Assembly: GCF_025148285.1 (NCBI RefSeq)
Contig: NZ_CP102268.1
Location: 1,910,001-1,974,000, forward strand
Reading direction: 5' to 3'
Length of the DNA: 64,000 bases
Source: Marvinbryantia formatexigens DSM 14469
GTDB taxonomy: Bacteria; Bacillota; Clostridia; Lachnospirales; Lachnospiraceae
The translations under genes and the position numbers were made by a program. The notes beneath the pieces are model-generated. The model searched no databases, was not told where the DNA came from, and saw only the letters and a list, made by a program, of their open reading frames with translations. This document shows, one piece after another, positions 23,942 to 31,586 of the stretch. Each line of letters opens with the position of its first letter. Position 1 is the first letter of the stretch.

Positions 23942-25642
23942 TTATGTCACAGGATTACTTTGCCTTAAGAGAACCGGACTGTTTTTTCGGATATAGTCCG
24001 CTATCAGCTCCGGCATTTCCTTATCGCCGCGCCAGAGCACCGGACACTCTGCCAGCGCTTCATAGCCGCCGGTTCCGGTGGCGCGGTAATTGCTTGTAAC
24101 AAGCCGGTATTTTTTATCGCCAAGCTCTGTTCCATCCGCTTTTTTCAACGTCACGACCCGCTGCCCGACCGGCTTTTCCAGATCAAATCTATATTGCAAC
24201 CCGGCATAAAAATCGTAATTATAGTGCTCGATTTTTGGCTTTATAAATTCTTCTGAAATCTGTATCCTGCCGTCTTTCAAAGTAAAGTAGGATGCGCAGC
24301 GCTCCAGCGCCGCCCGCAGGACTTTTTCGTCCACCTCCAGAACGACCAGCGTGTTGGCGAAAAGATAGGCTCCGCAGATAGCGCGCATCGTTACTTCCCG
24401 CTCCAGCCCCACCGGAGTGTTACCCAGACTTGTGCAGGAAAAATCAGCGCCTGTCTCTGCGAGCTGCACCTGGTTGAACAGGTCCGCCAGCTCACTTCCA
24501 TACAGCGCCGCCTCCAGTTTATTTTCCGCTGGAATTTCTCTGCCCAGAAATCCGACCGGCTCATCCAGCCATTTCTGCGTTTCCCGCTCCAGAGGAAGAA
24601 GCCGCTGATAAGGCTGCGCGTCGTGCTCCGCCGCGACCTGCTCCCAGAAAGAGGAGATGTGCCAGTGCGAAGCGCCGCCCTCCGGAAAATCCGCAATGTC
24701 CTGCCTGCCCGGACCCGCTTCCATCTTCTCCTCATCTGAGAAAATCTCCCCATCCGTATCGCCTGTCCATGTACCCGGCTTCCGCGCATCCAGTTGGGCA
24801 TTCCTGTCTCCTCCGCCCGGAAATACCCTGTCCGCTGAAAGCTCCACCCGCACCCTCGCGTAGCATCCCGCGTTAGCAGGGGGCTGCAGCGTGTATGTTC
24901 CATACAGCCAGCGTCCGTCCGTTTTCATATGCTGATGACCCGTCAGAAGCAGGTCAAAATCCAGCTCGCGGGCGATTCTGCAGGCGATATTTTCCCCGCC
25001 CGCAGTGAGAAGCCGTCCGGTTTCCAGGTCCTCCTCGTAGCCGCCATGATAAATGCAAATGCAGAAATCACACTGTGCGCGCAGTTCGGCACATGCTTTT
25101 TGAGCGGCTTCAAACGCATCCGTGATACGCAGGTCAGAAAGATTCTGCGGCTGCTCCCACACGTTTACATAATCCGTAACAATTCCGGTAATGCCAACGC
25201 GCAAACCATTTTCCAGGACATGTACCGCCGTTTTTTCGATGCCGAGTTCTCCGCGCAAATCCTCCACATTCGCGCAGAGACACCGCGCGGGATGTGCACA
25301 CGCCGCATCCTCTCTCTGCATTGCCTGCACGTAGTCCCTCAAGGTCTCATATCCAAAATTAAAATCGTGATTTCCAAGCGTGAAATAATCGCAGCCCGCC
25401 GCCCTAAGCGCCTCCGCCACCGGATGATGTGGATATTCCTTCCGGTGCGCGATATAATACTGCAAAAGCGGCGTTCCCTGCAGAGAGTCGCCGCCGTCAA
25501 GCACCAGCATATTTTTTTCCTTTTTTATCTGATGCGCCATGTTCAGAATGCCGGAGTTTTCCGCCTCTCCGGACGGATAATCCACAGGAAAGACATGCCC
25601 GTGGATATCCGAAGTAAAAATAATTTCCAAAGCCTTCTTCAT
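23942..25642 (-). CDS. Bifunctional metallophosphatase/5'-nucleotidase-like enzyme without signal peptide
   Basis: 566 residues of the UshA/CpdB family: calcineurin-type metal domain (about 1-260; SDIHGHVFP, DGGDSLQG, GNHDFNFG, TGHQHMKTDG) and C-terminal substrate-binding domain (about 360-560; SLGNTPVG, CGAYLFANTLVVLEV, NYRATGTGGYEAL). Relatives are usually exported, but this N-terminus (MKKALEIIFTSD) has no hydrophobic signal, so it should act in the cytoplasm on nucleotides or other phosphoesters. A low-complexity insert (about 270-325) separates the domains. ATG 25642 follows GAGAGG by 8 bases and is 4 bases after phnE, so it is the last gene of the importer operon. Confidence 0.9.
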   Translation of the reverse strand: MKKALEIIFTSDIHGHVFPVDYPSGEAENSGILNMAHQIKKEKNMLVLDGGDSLQGTPLLQYYIAHRKEYPHHPVAEALRAAGCDYFTLGNHDFNFGYETLRDYVQAMQREDAACAHPARCLCANVEDLRGELGIEKTAVHVLENGLRVGITGIVTDYVNVWEQPQNLSDLRITDAFEAAQKACAELRAQCDFCICIYHGGYEEDLETGRLLTAGGENIACRIARELDFDLLLTGHQHMKTDGRWLYGTYTLQPPANAGCYARVRVELSADRVFPGGGDRNAQLDARKPGTWTGDTDGEIFSDEEKMEAGPGRQDIADFPEGGASHWHISSFWEQVAAEHDAQPYQRLLPLERETQKWLDEPVGFLGREIPAENKLEAALYGSELADLFNQVQLAETGADFSCTSLGNTPVGLEREVTMRAICGAYLFANTLVVLEVDEKVLRAALERCASYFTLKDGRIQISEEFIKPKIEHYNYDFYAGLQYRFDLEKPVGQRVVTLKKADGTELGDKKYRLVTSNYRATGTGGYEALAECPVLWRGDKEMPELIADYIRKNSPVLLRQSNPVT

Positions 25643-25646
25643 TTTT

Positions 25647-26456
25647 CTAACCTCTCGCAAGCTTCACGCGGATTTTTGTAGAAATCCATTCGATAAGCAG
25701 AACCAGTACAATCAGCCCCGCAAGAATCGCTCCCGCCTCATTCCAGCGATAGCTGTTCATCGCAAAAATCAGCGGCGCTCCGATTCCGCCCGCGCCCACA
25801 AGTCCCAGGACAGTAGCGTCGCGCAGATTAATATCAAAACGGTAAATCGCGGTCGACGCAAAGTTCGGCATAAGCTGCGGCAGAATGCCGTAGCGAATCT
25901 TCTGCCAGGTCGTGCAGCCCGCCGCATCCAGCGATTCCAGTACGCGCGTATCGAGGTCCTCTATCGCCTCTATGTACATTTTGCTCACCATGCCGACCGA
26001 GCAGAGCGACATCGTAAGAAGCCCGGCAAACGCGCCCGGTCCCGTCACGCGGATAAACATCAGACCATACACAAACGCCGGAATCGTGCGTACCGCCATA
26101 ATGATGATTCTTCCGATAAACGCCACCGGCTTCGGCGTCAGATTGGAGGCTGACAGAAATGCCAGCGGAATCGAAATAATGGCGCCGACCACCGTGCCGA
26201 GAAAAGCGATGCAGATGGTCTCCAGCAGAAGATATGGTACTCCCTCCGTCGTCAGATTAAACAGAAGCTTTGTGTCCGGATGAAAAATCCCCGAAAGAAT
26301 ATTCAGCGCAATTTTTCCGCCGCTTTGTGTGGTTCCGCTCGTCTCGACCCCGGTTGCGCTCCAGATTACCAACGCCACGACCACCACGGCGATTGCCAGC
26401 TCAAATATCCAGTTTTTTGGACGGCTTTCATAAGCTTTTTCAATACGTTCCTTCAT
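25647..26456 (-). CDS. phnE: Phosphonate/phosphate-type ABC permease PhnE, second copy
   Basis: Membrane permease of 269 residues of the PhnE family: about six helices, the EAA-type coupling loop LESLDAAGCTTWQKIRYGIL near residue 175 and the late GLVGAGGIGAPL segment. Phn-type importers often have two PhnE permeases; this one and the gene upstream would form the heterodimer. AAGGAGGG lies 6 bases before ATG 26456. The gene is 10 bases after the first phnE and 4 bases before the nucleotidase-like gene. Confidence 0.92.
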   Translation of the reverse strand: MKERIEKAYESRPKNWIFELAIAVVVVALVIWSATGVETSGTTQSGGKIALNILSGIFHPDTKLLFNLTTEGVPYLLLETICIAFLGTVVGAIISIPLAFLSASNLTPKPVAFIGRIIIMAVRTIPAFVYGLMFIRVTGPGAFAGLLTMSLCSVGMVSKMYIEAIEDLDTRVLESLDAAGCTTWQKIRYGILPQLMPNFASTAIYRFDINLRDATVLGLVGAGGIGAPLIFAMNSYRWNEAGAILAGLIVLVLLIEWISTKIRVKLARG

Positions 26457-26466
26457 GCTGCCCTCC

Positions 26467-27291
26467 TTATACCAGACGTTTGCGCGCCGCGCGGCTGAGT
26501 GATTCAATCAGAAATACCGTCACAAACAGCGCAATCAGAATCGTTCCGACGCTCGCATACTCGCGCCAGCCGATTTTCTCATTCAAGATCAGGCCAAGAC
26601 CGCCCGCTCCCACATACCCCAGAATCGACGCATAGCGCACATTTCCTTCAAAGCAGAACAGGCAGTTGGAGAGATACGACGGCAGCACCTGCGGAACGAT
26701 TGCGCTGATAAACGCGCGCACCTTCGTCGCGCCCATCGCTTCCATCGCCTCAAACGCGCCCATATCCACAGTCTCAATTTCTTCGTATAATATCTTGCCG
26801 ATATAGGCGAAGGTAAACACCGCAATCGCCGTGGTTCCGGCGAGGGTTCCCAGCCCGAAAATATAGGTGGCGATCAGAGCCGTCACCAGCGTGGGCAGTG
26901 TGCGCACGATGCTTAAGAACAGACGCACCACCATGACCACCGGCTTCGCGCGGATAATATTGGTGGACGCCAGCATGGCGAACGGAATCACCAGCAGAGA
27001 GCCAATCACAGAACCGAGCAGCGACATTTTAATCGTATCCAGCAGCGGCTGCATGACCTGGGGCAGATAGCTCATATCCGGCGGACAGAACATCTGCTTC
27101 AGAATAACAAAAAACTGATTTATTCTGGTGACGAGCACGGTCATATCAAAGCCGGTGACCTCCACGGAAAGCGCCGTCATTGCCAGCAGCGCCAGAACGA
27201 CAAGCGGCATACGCGAGCGCTTCTGCTGCACGGTCTTTCCGTTGGGAAGACAGACGGTTTTCGGCGGAAACACCCTGTCGTAGAAACTCAT
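26467..27291 (-). CDS. phnE: Phosphonate/phosphate-type ABC permease PhnE, first copy
   Basis: Membrane permease of 274 residues with the PhnE pattern: coupling loop FEAMEAMGATKVRAFISAIV near 180 and GYVGAGGLGLIL near 235. The N-terminal 30 residues (PPKTVCLPNGKTVQQKR) are cytoplasmic. Its start overlaps the phnC stop (ATGA), so translation is coupled. It should pair with the second PhnE. Confidence 0.92.
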   Translation of the reverse strand: MSFYDRVFPPKTVCLPNGKTVQQKRSRMPLVVLALLAMTALSVEVTGFDMTVLVTRINQFFVILKQMFCPPDMSYLPQVMQPLLDTIKMSLLGSVIGSLLVIPFAMLASTNIIRAKPVVMVVRLFLSIVRTLPTLVTALIATYIFGLGTLAGTTAIAVFTFAYIGKILYEEIETVDMGAFEAMEAMGATKVRAFISAIVPQVLPSYLSNCLFCFEGNVRYASILGYVGAGGLGLILNEKIGWREYASVGTILIALFVTVFLIESLSRAARKRLV

Positions 27292-28040
27292 GCGCTCTCC
27301 TCCTTCCCGCTCTGATAGATAGCGTCCAGAACCTTCTGGTCCACCTCCTGCGCAGGACCGTCATACACAATCTCACCGGCGCGGATGCCCACCACTCTTG
27401 TCGCATACTGCAGTGCAAGGTCGACATGATGGATATTCAGCAGCACCGTAATTTTCATATCACGGTTGATGCGCAGAAAATCATCCATTACCTGCTTCGC
27501 CGTCACCGGATCAAGCGACGCCACCGGCTCGTCCGCAAGGATAATCTGCGGATTCTGCGCCAGCGTGCGCGCCAGGGCGACGCGCTGCTGCTGACCGCCG
27601 GAAAGCTGGTCGGCACGCACAAACGCCTTGTCCAGAATACCCACTTTGTCCAGCGCCTCCAGCGCTTTTATTTTTTCTTCTTTTTTAAAGATTCCGAATG
27701 TTGCACGCCACCAGGGTAGCTCCGGCACAAACGCCGTCAGCACGTTTTTGATGACAGTTGTGCGTGTAATCAGATTGAAGGACTGGAAAATCATGCCGAT
27801 TTTTCTGCGGAACCGGCGCAGCTCTTTACCCTGCAGGGACATGACGTCCGTGCCGTCCACAACCAGCTCGCCGCCCGTAATGTCATGCATCCGGTTGATG
27901 GTGCGAATCAGCGTGGACTTTCCGGCTCCGGAAAGTCCAATAATCGCTACAAATTCGCCCTGGTCAATGGTAAGATTTACATTTTTTAACGCTTCAAACC
28001 CGTTTGGATACCGTTTACTAACGTTCTTAAATTCTATCAT
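27288..28040 (-). CDS. phnC: Phosphonate/phosphate-type ABC ATPase PhnC
   Basis: 250-residue ATPase with Walker A GLSGAGKST (near 35-43), Q-loop QSFNL, signature LSGGQQQRVALA (near 147), Walker B ILADEPVASLDP (near 167) and switch histidine in NIHHVDLA. FRRKIGMIFQSFNLI is characteristic of PhnC. It begins 16 bases after phnD and overlaps phnE. The family imports phosphonates, phosphite or phosphate; sequence alone does not decide which. Confidence 0.94.
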   Translation of the reverse strand: MIEFKNVSKRYPNGFEALKNVNLTIDQGEFVAIIGLSGAGKSTLIRTINRMHDITGGELVVDGTDVMSLQGKELRRFRRKIGMIFQSFNLITRTTVIKNVLTAFVPELPWWRATFGIFKKEEKIKALEALDKVGILDKAFVRADQLSGGQQQRVALARTLAQNPQIILADEPVASLDPVTAKQVMDDFLRINRDMKITVLLNIHHVDLALQYATRVVGIRAGEIVYDGPAQEVDQKVLDAIYQSGKEESA

Positions 28041-28056
28041 CGCCGCGGCTCCATTA

Positions 28057-29091
28057 TTATGACGCGCTGTTCAGCTCACGAATCATCTGCTGCGCCTCGC
28101 GCTCGGAATCGTAGTCAGAATCCTGCGCCGGCTGATAACCCTGGTGGCTGTAAATCGCAATGACTTCTTTTCCTTCTTCGGTGTTGCCGATGTTGATGAA
28201 CGCCTCGGAGAGCGCCGCCTTCAGATCCTCATCCATTGTCTTGCTGACGCTGATAGTGTCGTTGTAAATCGCCGGGGTAACGCCGATTACCGCGGTGTCA
28301 TCCCAGATGCTGTTCTCCATCGCATACTCACTGTTCCATTTGTCCACATAGTCGCGGCGCGCATCTGCATAGGTGCAGAGAACGTCCACCTGCCCGGAAG
28401 CCAGACGTGCAAAAGCGCTGCCGTAGGAATCCGCCTGCACCGCGTGCGGAAGCTCCGTGATGTTCTTTTCATAGTTCTGCAGCAGCCACAGGGACGGATA
28501 AATGTAACCCGCGGAAGAGGAGGAATTCATAACGCTCCAGTTTGCACTGCTGATATCGTCCCATGTCAGCTCTTCGCCCGCATTTACCTTTGCCGCCAGC
28601 TCTTTTCCTTTTTCAGAAGGTCCGGCGATCATCAGCGCACGATAACTTGTTACCTGCTTGTCGCTCGCCTCTGTCGGAGCCTGGTCGTTCCAGTCCTTCG
28701 GATTGTCGGAATCGATGGAAAGTCCGTCGCGCGTTGCTGTCAGAAGCACATCACAGCCGTCATCGTAAAGTACATAGGTTCCGCCCGGAATCAGACCGAC
28801 ATCCGCTGTTCCCGCGGAGAGCGCCTCGCCGACCGCCTCATAGCTTGTGCCAACTGTGATGTCCACCTCGCCGATTTCGTAGCCAAGCTTTGCCATTTCT
28901 TCTGTCAGAAGCCCTTTGAGCGGCTCCACCGCTGTTATGATTTCTTCCGGCTCTCTGGACGGAACAAACGCGATAGAAAGCTTGTCCACCTGTTTCATTT
29001 CTCCCTCAGCGCCGCATATCATAGCGTTTGCGCCCAAAAGAAGACCCGTACATACTGCTCCCGTCAATACCATCGAAACTGCTTTTTTCAT
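28057..29091 (-). CDS. phnD: Phosphonate/phosphate-type ABC substrate-binding protein PhnD
   Basis: 344 residues: signal peptide (about 1-28, MKKAVSMVLTGAVCTGLLLG), then a PhnD-type periplasmic-binding fold (LSIAFVPSREPEEI, TADVGLIPGGTYVL, SSSSAGYIYPSLWL, SGQVDVLCTYADARR). In known PhnD and PtxB proteins the SSSSAGY-type loop binds the phosphono group. No clear lipobox is seen although a cysteine occurs near residue 14, so anchoring is uncertain. AGGAGG lies 8 bases upstream of the ATG. It is the first structural gene after the LacI-type regulator. Confidence 0.92.
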   Translation of the reverse strand: MKKAVSMVLTGAVCTGLLLGANAMICGAEGEMKQVDKLSIAFVPSREPEEIITAVEPLKGLLTEEMAKLGYEIGEVDITVGTSYEAVGEALSAGTADVGLIPGGTYVLYDDGCDVLLTATRDGLSIDSDNPKDWNDQAPTEASDKQVTSYRALMIAGPSEKGKELAAKVNAGEELTWDDISSANWSVMNSSSSAGYIYPSLWLLQNYEKNITELPHAVQADSYGSAFARLASGQVDVLCTYADARRDYVDKWNSEYAMENSIWDDTAVIGVTPAIYNDTISVSKTMDEDLKAALSEAFINIGNTEEGKEVIAIYSHQGYQPAQDSDYDSEREAQQMIRELNSAS

Positions 29092-29207
29092 GTTCTTTCC
29101 TCCTAATCTTTCATGATTTTATAGGTGTCCGGGCAGTTTTTCCGCCCCGCAATGCACGGATGCTCTCAGTCGGCTCCGGCATCGTATATATTATTGAAGG
29201 GGATCTT

Positions 29208-29234
29208 GTTACTGTGAACGAAGTGAACAGTAAC
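29208..29234. repeat. 27-bp dispersed imperfect palindrome, copy 2
   Basis: GTTACTGT and ACAGTAAC arms (8 bp) around GAACGAAGTGA. Related at 24 of 27 bases to the inverted copy at 19893-19919. Here it lies between the LacI-type gene (stop 29255) and phnD, so it could also act as an intercistronic hairpin or operator. Confidence 0.55.
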
Positions 29235-29254
29235 GTGATTTCCCCCTGCAACCG

Positions 29255-30232
29255 CTACGCGGTATCGCCAATGCGCAGATGCGCCGGCACTATCACCGTC
29301 ACCGCCTGCGTGCGCTTCTGCTCCACTCTGCCAATCAGCATTTCCAGCGCATTTTCCCACACATAATCCGGAAGCATTTCTAGGCAGGTTCCGGTCTGCC
29401 ATTTGCTCTCCAGCGTCTGGATATCCTGATAAATAATAACGGCGACATCCTTTGGAATACGCAGCCCCAGCTCCGTAAACGCCTCCAGCGCGCCCTCCGC
29501 CACTTCATCGCTGCCAAGAAGAATTGCCTCCGCGAGCGTGCCTTCCTCTGCCGCCCGCTTTGCCAGCGCATAGCCGCTTTCCCGGCTGATTTCTCCGACA
29601 TGGAACAGCTTTTCGTCGTACATATCCCTGCTTTTCAGAATCTTTTTCAGTCCTTCCAGACGGTGCGTACCGATTTTTACCTCTCCGCACTCATAACAAC
29701 CACCGATATAGCCGATGCTGGCGTACCGCTTGTAATCGGCAAGGTATTCCACCATCATTTCCTGCCCGCGCGCAAAATCTACCTGCACCTGGTCGTTCTC
29801 ATAAGTGCGCTGGTTGGAATTTACAAACACCACCGCCTGCGTGAGCGAGAGCAGAAACGAAATTTCTTCTTCTCTGAGCAGTCCGAACGCGATGATACCG
29901 TCCACCGCCTGCTCCTTTCCGAAGGTAAGGCGCACAAAGGATACTTCGTATTCATTTGTCATAAGCTGCAGCATACATGCCAGCGACGAAAGACGCACAT
30001 TCGGACGGTCCGGACGGATAATCTGCCAGTCCGCCACACCGATAACAAGCTGCTTTTTCACAGCGGCGTCTTTTCTCTGTCTGGGAGGCACGTAATGCAG
30101 CCGGTTGGCCGCGCGGAATATCCTCATCCGGACCTCCTGCGTCACCGAAAGACTGTCGTCACGGCTCAGCACGCGCGACACCGTCGTCAGAGACACTCCG
30201 GCAAGCTCCGCTACTTCCTTAATCGTTGCCAC
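29255..30232 (-). CDS. LacI-family transcriptional regulator upstream of phnDCEE
   Basis: 325 residues: N-terminal LacI helix-turn-helix (ATIKEVAELAGVSLTTVSRV, residues 2-21), hinge helix (about 48-58) and a sugar-binding-protein-like effector domain (about 62-320; DGIIAFGL, VFVNSN, GYIGG, AILLGSDEVAEGAL, VAVIIYQD). LacI members normally respond to sugars or nucleosides, and control of a Phn importer by one is unusual. The gene is 163 bases upstream of phnD on the same strand, so the operon may start here. Its own promoter is at 30343-30370. The effector is unknown; a nucleoside or sugar phosphate would fit the cytoplasmic nucleotidase. Confidence 0.9.
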   Translation of the reverse strand: MATIKEVAELAGVSLTTVSRVLSRDDSLSVTQEVRMRIFRAANRLHYVPPRQRKDAAVKKQLVIGVADWQIIRPDRPNVRLSSLACMLQLMTNEYEVSFVRLTFGKEQAVDGIIAFGLLREEEISFLLSLTQAVVFVNSNQRTYENDQVQVDFARGQEMMVEYLADYKRYASIGYIGGCYECGEVKIGTHRLEGLKKILKSRDMYDEKLFHVGEISRESGYALAKRAAEEGTLAEAILLGSDEVAEGALEAFTELGLRIPKDVAVIIYQDIQTLESKWQTGTCLEMLPDYVWENALEMLIGRVEQKRTQAVTVIVPAHLRIGDTA

Positions 30233-30342
30233 AAATCCTTTCCTCCTTTTCCGACATTTTCTTCTACGTATTTATACGATACCAGGATTGCGGGAGCGTG
30301 AAACGCGGTGCAATCCGTAAGGCATCCTTCAGCCTTAACTTC

Positions 30343-30395
30343 ATTATAGCAAGTATGCTGGAAAACGCAATAGATTTTACTAAAATTTTACTAAA
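30343..30395 (-). promoter_or_regulatory. Promoter of the LacI-type gene with an 11-bp tandem repeat upstream
   Basis: Minus strand: -10 TATAAT (30348-30343), 16-base spacer, -35 TTGCGT (30370-30365). Directly upstream are two identical 11-mers, TTTAGTAAAAT on the minus strand (30374-30395). The promoter is well formed; the repeats look like an activator or repressor site. Confidence 0.6.
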
Positions 30396-30404
30396 AAGGT
30401 AAAT

Positions 30405-30443
30405 AAAAAAGCCACTGGACGTGCGTTATTCCCGCACGTTCAG
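30405..30443 (-). terminator. Terminator overlapping the stop codon of the small membrane protein gene
   Basis: An 11-bp stem (30415-30425 with 30433-30443, one G-U pair) followed on the minus strand by GGCTTTTTT. The TAA stop at 30428-30426 lies at the edge of the loop. It ends the phoU-small protein transcript. Confidence 0.72.
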
Positions 30444-30647
30444 CAGCCCCATTCCAACCACTGCAAACCCAAGCAGCAGCCCGCCTGCTGCCAGGGTCAG
30501 CGGCTCCGCCGGAAGCACCGGAAGACAACCAAGAAGCGCGCCCGCCGCGGCACCTGCCGTCATCCCGGCAAAGGCGGTAAGCCTTCCCGCCCCGCTTTGA
30601 GACATATGATATTTTGTGTGAAACAGCTCATACAATTTTCCTGTCAT
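30426..30647 (-). CDS. Small membrane protein downstream of phoU
   Basis: 73 residues: a polar N-terminus (MTGKLYELFHTKYHMSQ) then Gly/Ala-rich hydrophobic segments (about 23-40 and 45-68). GGAGGAAG lies about 7 bases before ATG 30647. It starts 54 bases after the phoU stop and shares its terminator. No family recognised; an origin as an accessory to phosphate control is only suggested by position. Confidence 0.68.
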   Translation of the reverse strand: MTGKLYELFHTKYHMSQSGAGRLTAFAGMTAGAAAGALLGCLPVLPAEPLTLAAGGLLLGFAVVGMGLLNVRE

Positions 30648-30701
30648 GTTTTCTTCCTCCTTCCGGAAATCTCTGGCGGCATTTCTGCCCGCCATTTTGT
30701 C

Positions 30702-31355
30702 TTATTCAGCGACATCCGGATGCTCCCCGGTCAGGTAGAAAAGCACCCATTCCGCGATATTGGTTGCATGGTCGCCGATACGCTCCAGATATTTCGCAAT
30801 CATCAGCACGTCCGCCGCCTGCTCGCCGTTCTGGATATTTTCGTTAATCTGCCGGATAATATCCGTTTTCACCTGTATAAAATAATTGTCTACAACATCG
30901 TCCTGCCGGATTACTTCGGACGCTTTCTGCATATCCTCATCGAGATATGCCTCCACGCTCTTATTTACCATCTTCATGGTTTCCTCCGCCATTTTCTGGA
31001 TCTGGGCAAGGCTGTCCGGATATCCGTTCTTTGCAAGCACCAGTGTAATTTCCGAAATGTCAGCGGCATGGTCGCCGATGCGTTCCATATCCGTAACCAT
31101 TTTCAGCGCCGCCGAAACCATACGCAGATCGGTCGCTACCGGCTGCTGCGAAAGCAGCAGATTCAGACAGAGCCCTTCTATCTCCCGCTCCATATGGTCA
31201 ATCTGATTGTCGTAGTTAATCGTATTTTTTGCTTCTTCAATATCTTTATGCATCAGTGCGTCCAGAGCGTCACTGATCGCCTTTTCAATCAGCTCGCCCA
31301 TTTCCGCAACATACTCATTCAGTTTCTTCAGCTGTTCCTCATAATGATTTCTCAT
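30702..31355 (-). CDS. phoU: Phosphate signalling protein PhoU
   Basis: 217 residues, two three-helix bundles with the paired PhoU metal-binding signatures DMERIGDHAADI (near 100) and YLERIGDHATNI (near 195). PhoU is a cytoplasmic regulator of the Pst transporter and PhoR kinase. No pst genes lie next to it in this window. ATG 31355 (MRNHYEEQ) follows GGGAGG by 11 bases; a start 7 codons earlier lacks a site. A weak PhoP-like array lies upstream (31414-31453). Confidence 0.94.
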   Translation of the reverse strand: MRNHYEEQLKKLNEYVAEMGELIEKAISDALDALMHKDIEEAKNTINYDNQIDHMEREIEGLCLNLLLSQQPVATDLRMVSAALKMVTDMERIGDHAADISEITLVLAKNGYPDSLAQIQKMAEETMKMVNKSVEAYLDEDMQKASEVIRQDDVVDNYFIQVKTDIIRQINENIQNGEQAADVLMIAKYLERIGDHATNIAEWVLFYLTGEHPDVAE

Positions 31356-31397
31356 AACCAGCCAGACCTCCCGCATTATTTTGATTCCTGTGCTGTT

Positions 31398-31453
31398 ATT
31401 CTAGCAAAGCCTTTGTAAAATCCACTACCACCGGAAAGTAAAATGCAGGTAAA
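31398..31453 (-). promoter_or_regulatory. Weak candidate PhoP sites and promoter before phoU
   Basis: Minus strand: TTTACC (31453-31448) and TTTACT (31442-31437) are 11 bp apart; TTTACA (31419-31414) follows, 23 bp from the second, then 10 bases and a -10-like TAGAAT (31403-31398). The phase is off by one base, so this is less convincing than the sites before the two phosphatase genes. Confidence 0.35.
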
Positions 31454-31552
31454 AAACACGCGCTGAGACAAAAAGGAGCTGCGAAAAACGGCATTTCTTT
31501 CACGCCATTTCTCACAGCCCTGTATCAGCTTCTCACAATTTTTACAGTAAGG

Positions 31553-31582
31553 CAAAAAAACCGGACTGAGCCAGTGCCGGTC
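31553..31582 (-). terminator. Terminator of rsmF
   Basis: Hairpin ACCGG-ACTG / CAGT-G-CCGGT (31560-31581) with seven T on the minus strand, 5 bases after the rsmF stop codon. Confidence 0.75.
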
Positions 31583-31586
31583 CCGC

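Noticed and set aside
29208-29234. Classical LacI-type operator
   Set aside because: The arms are too far apart for the compact, centrally symmetric LacI/PurR site, and an inverted relative occurs at 19893, where no LacI-regulated gene is evident.
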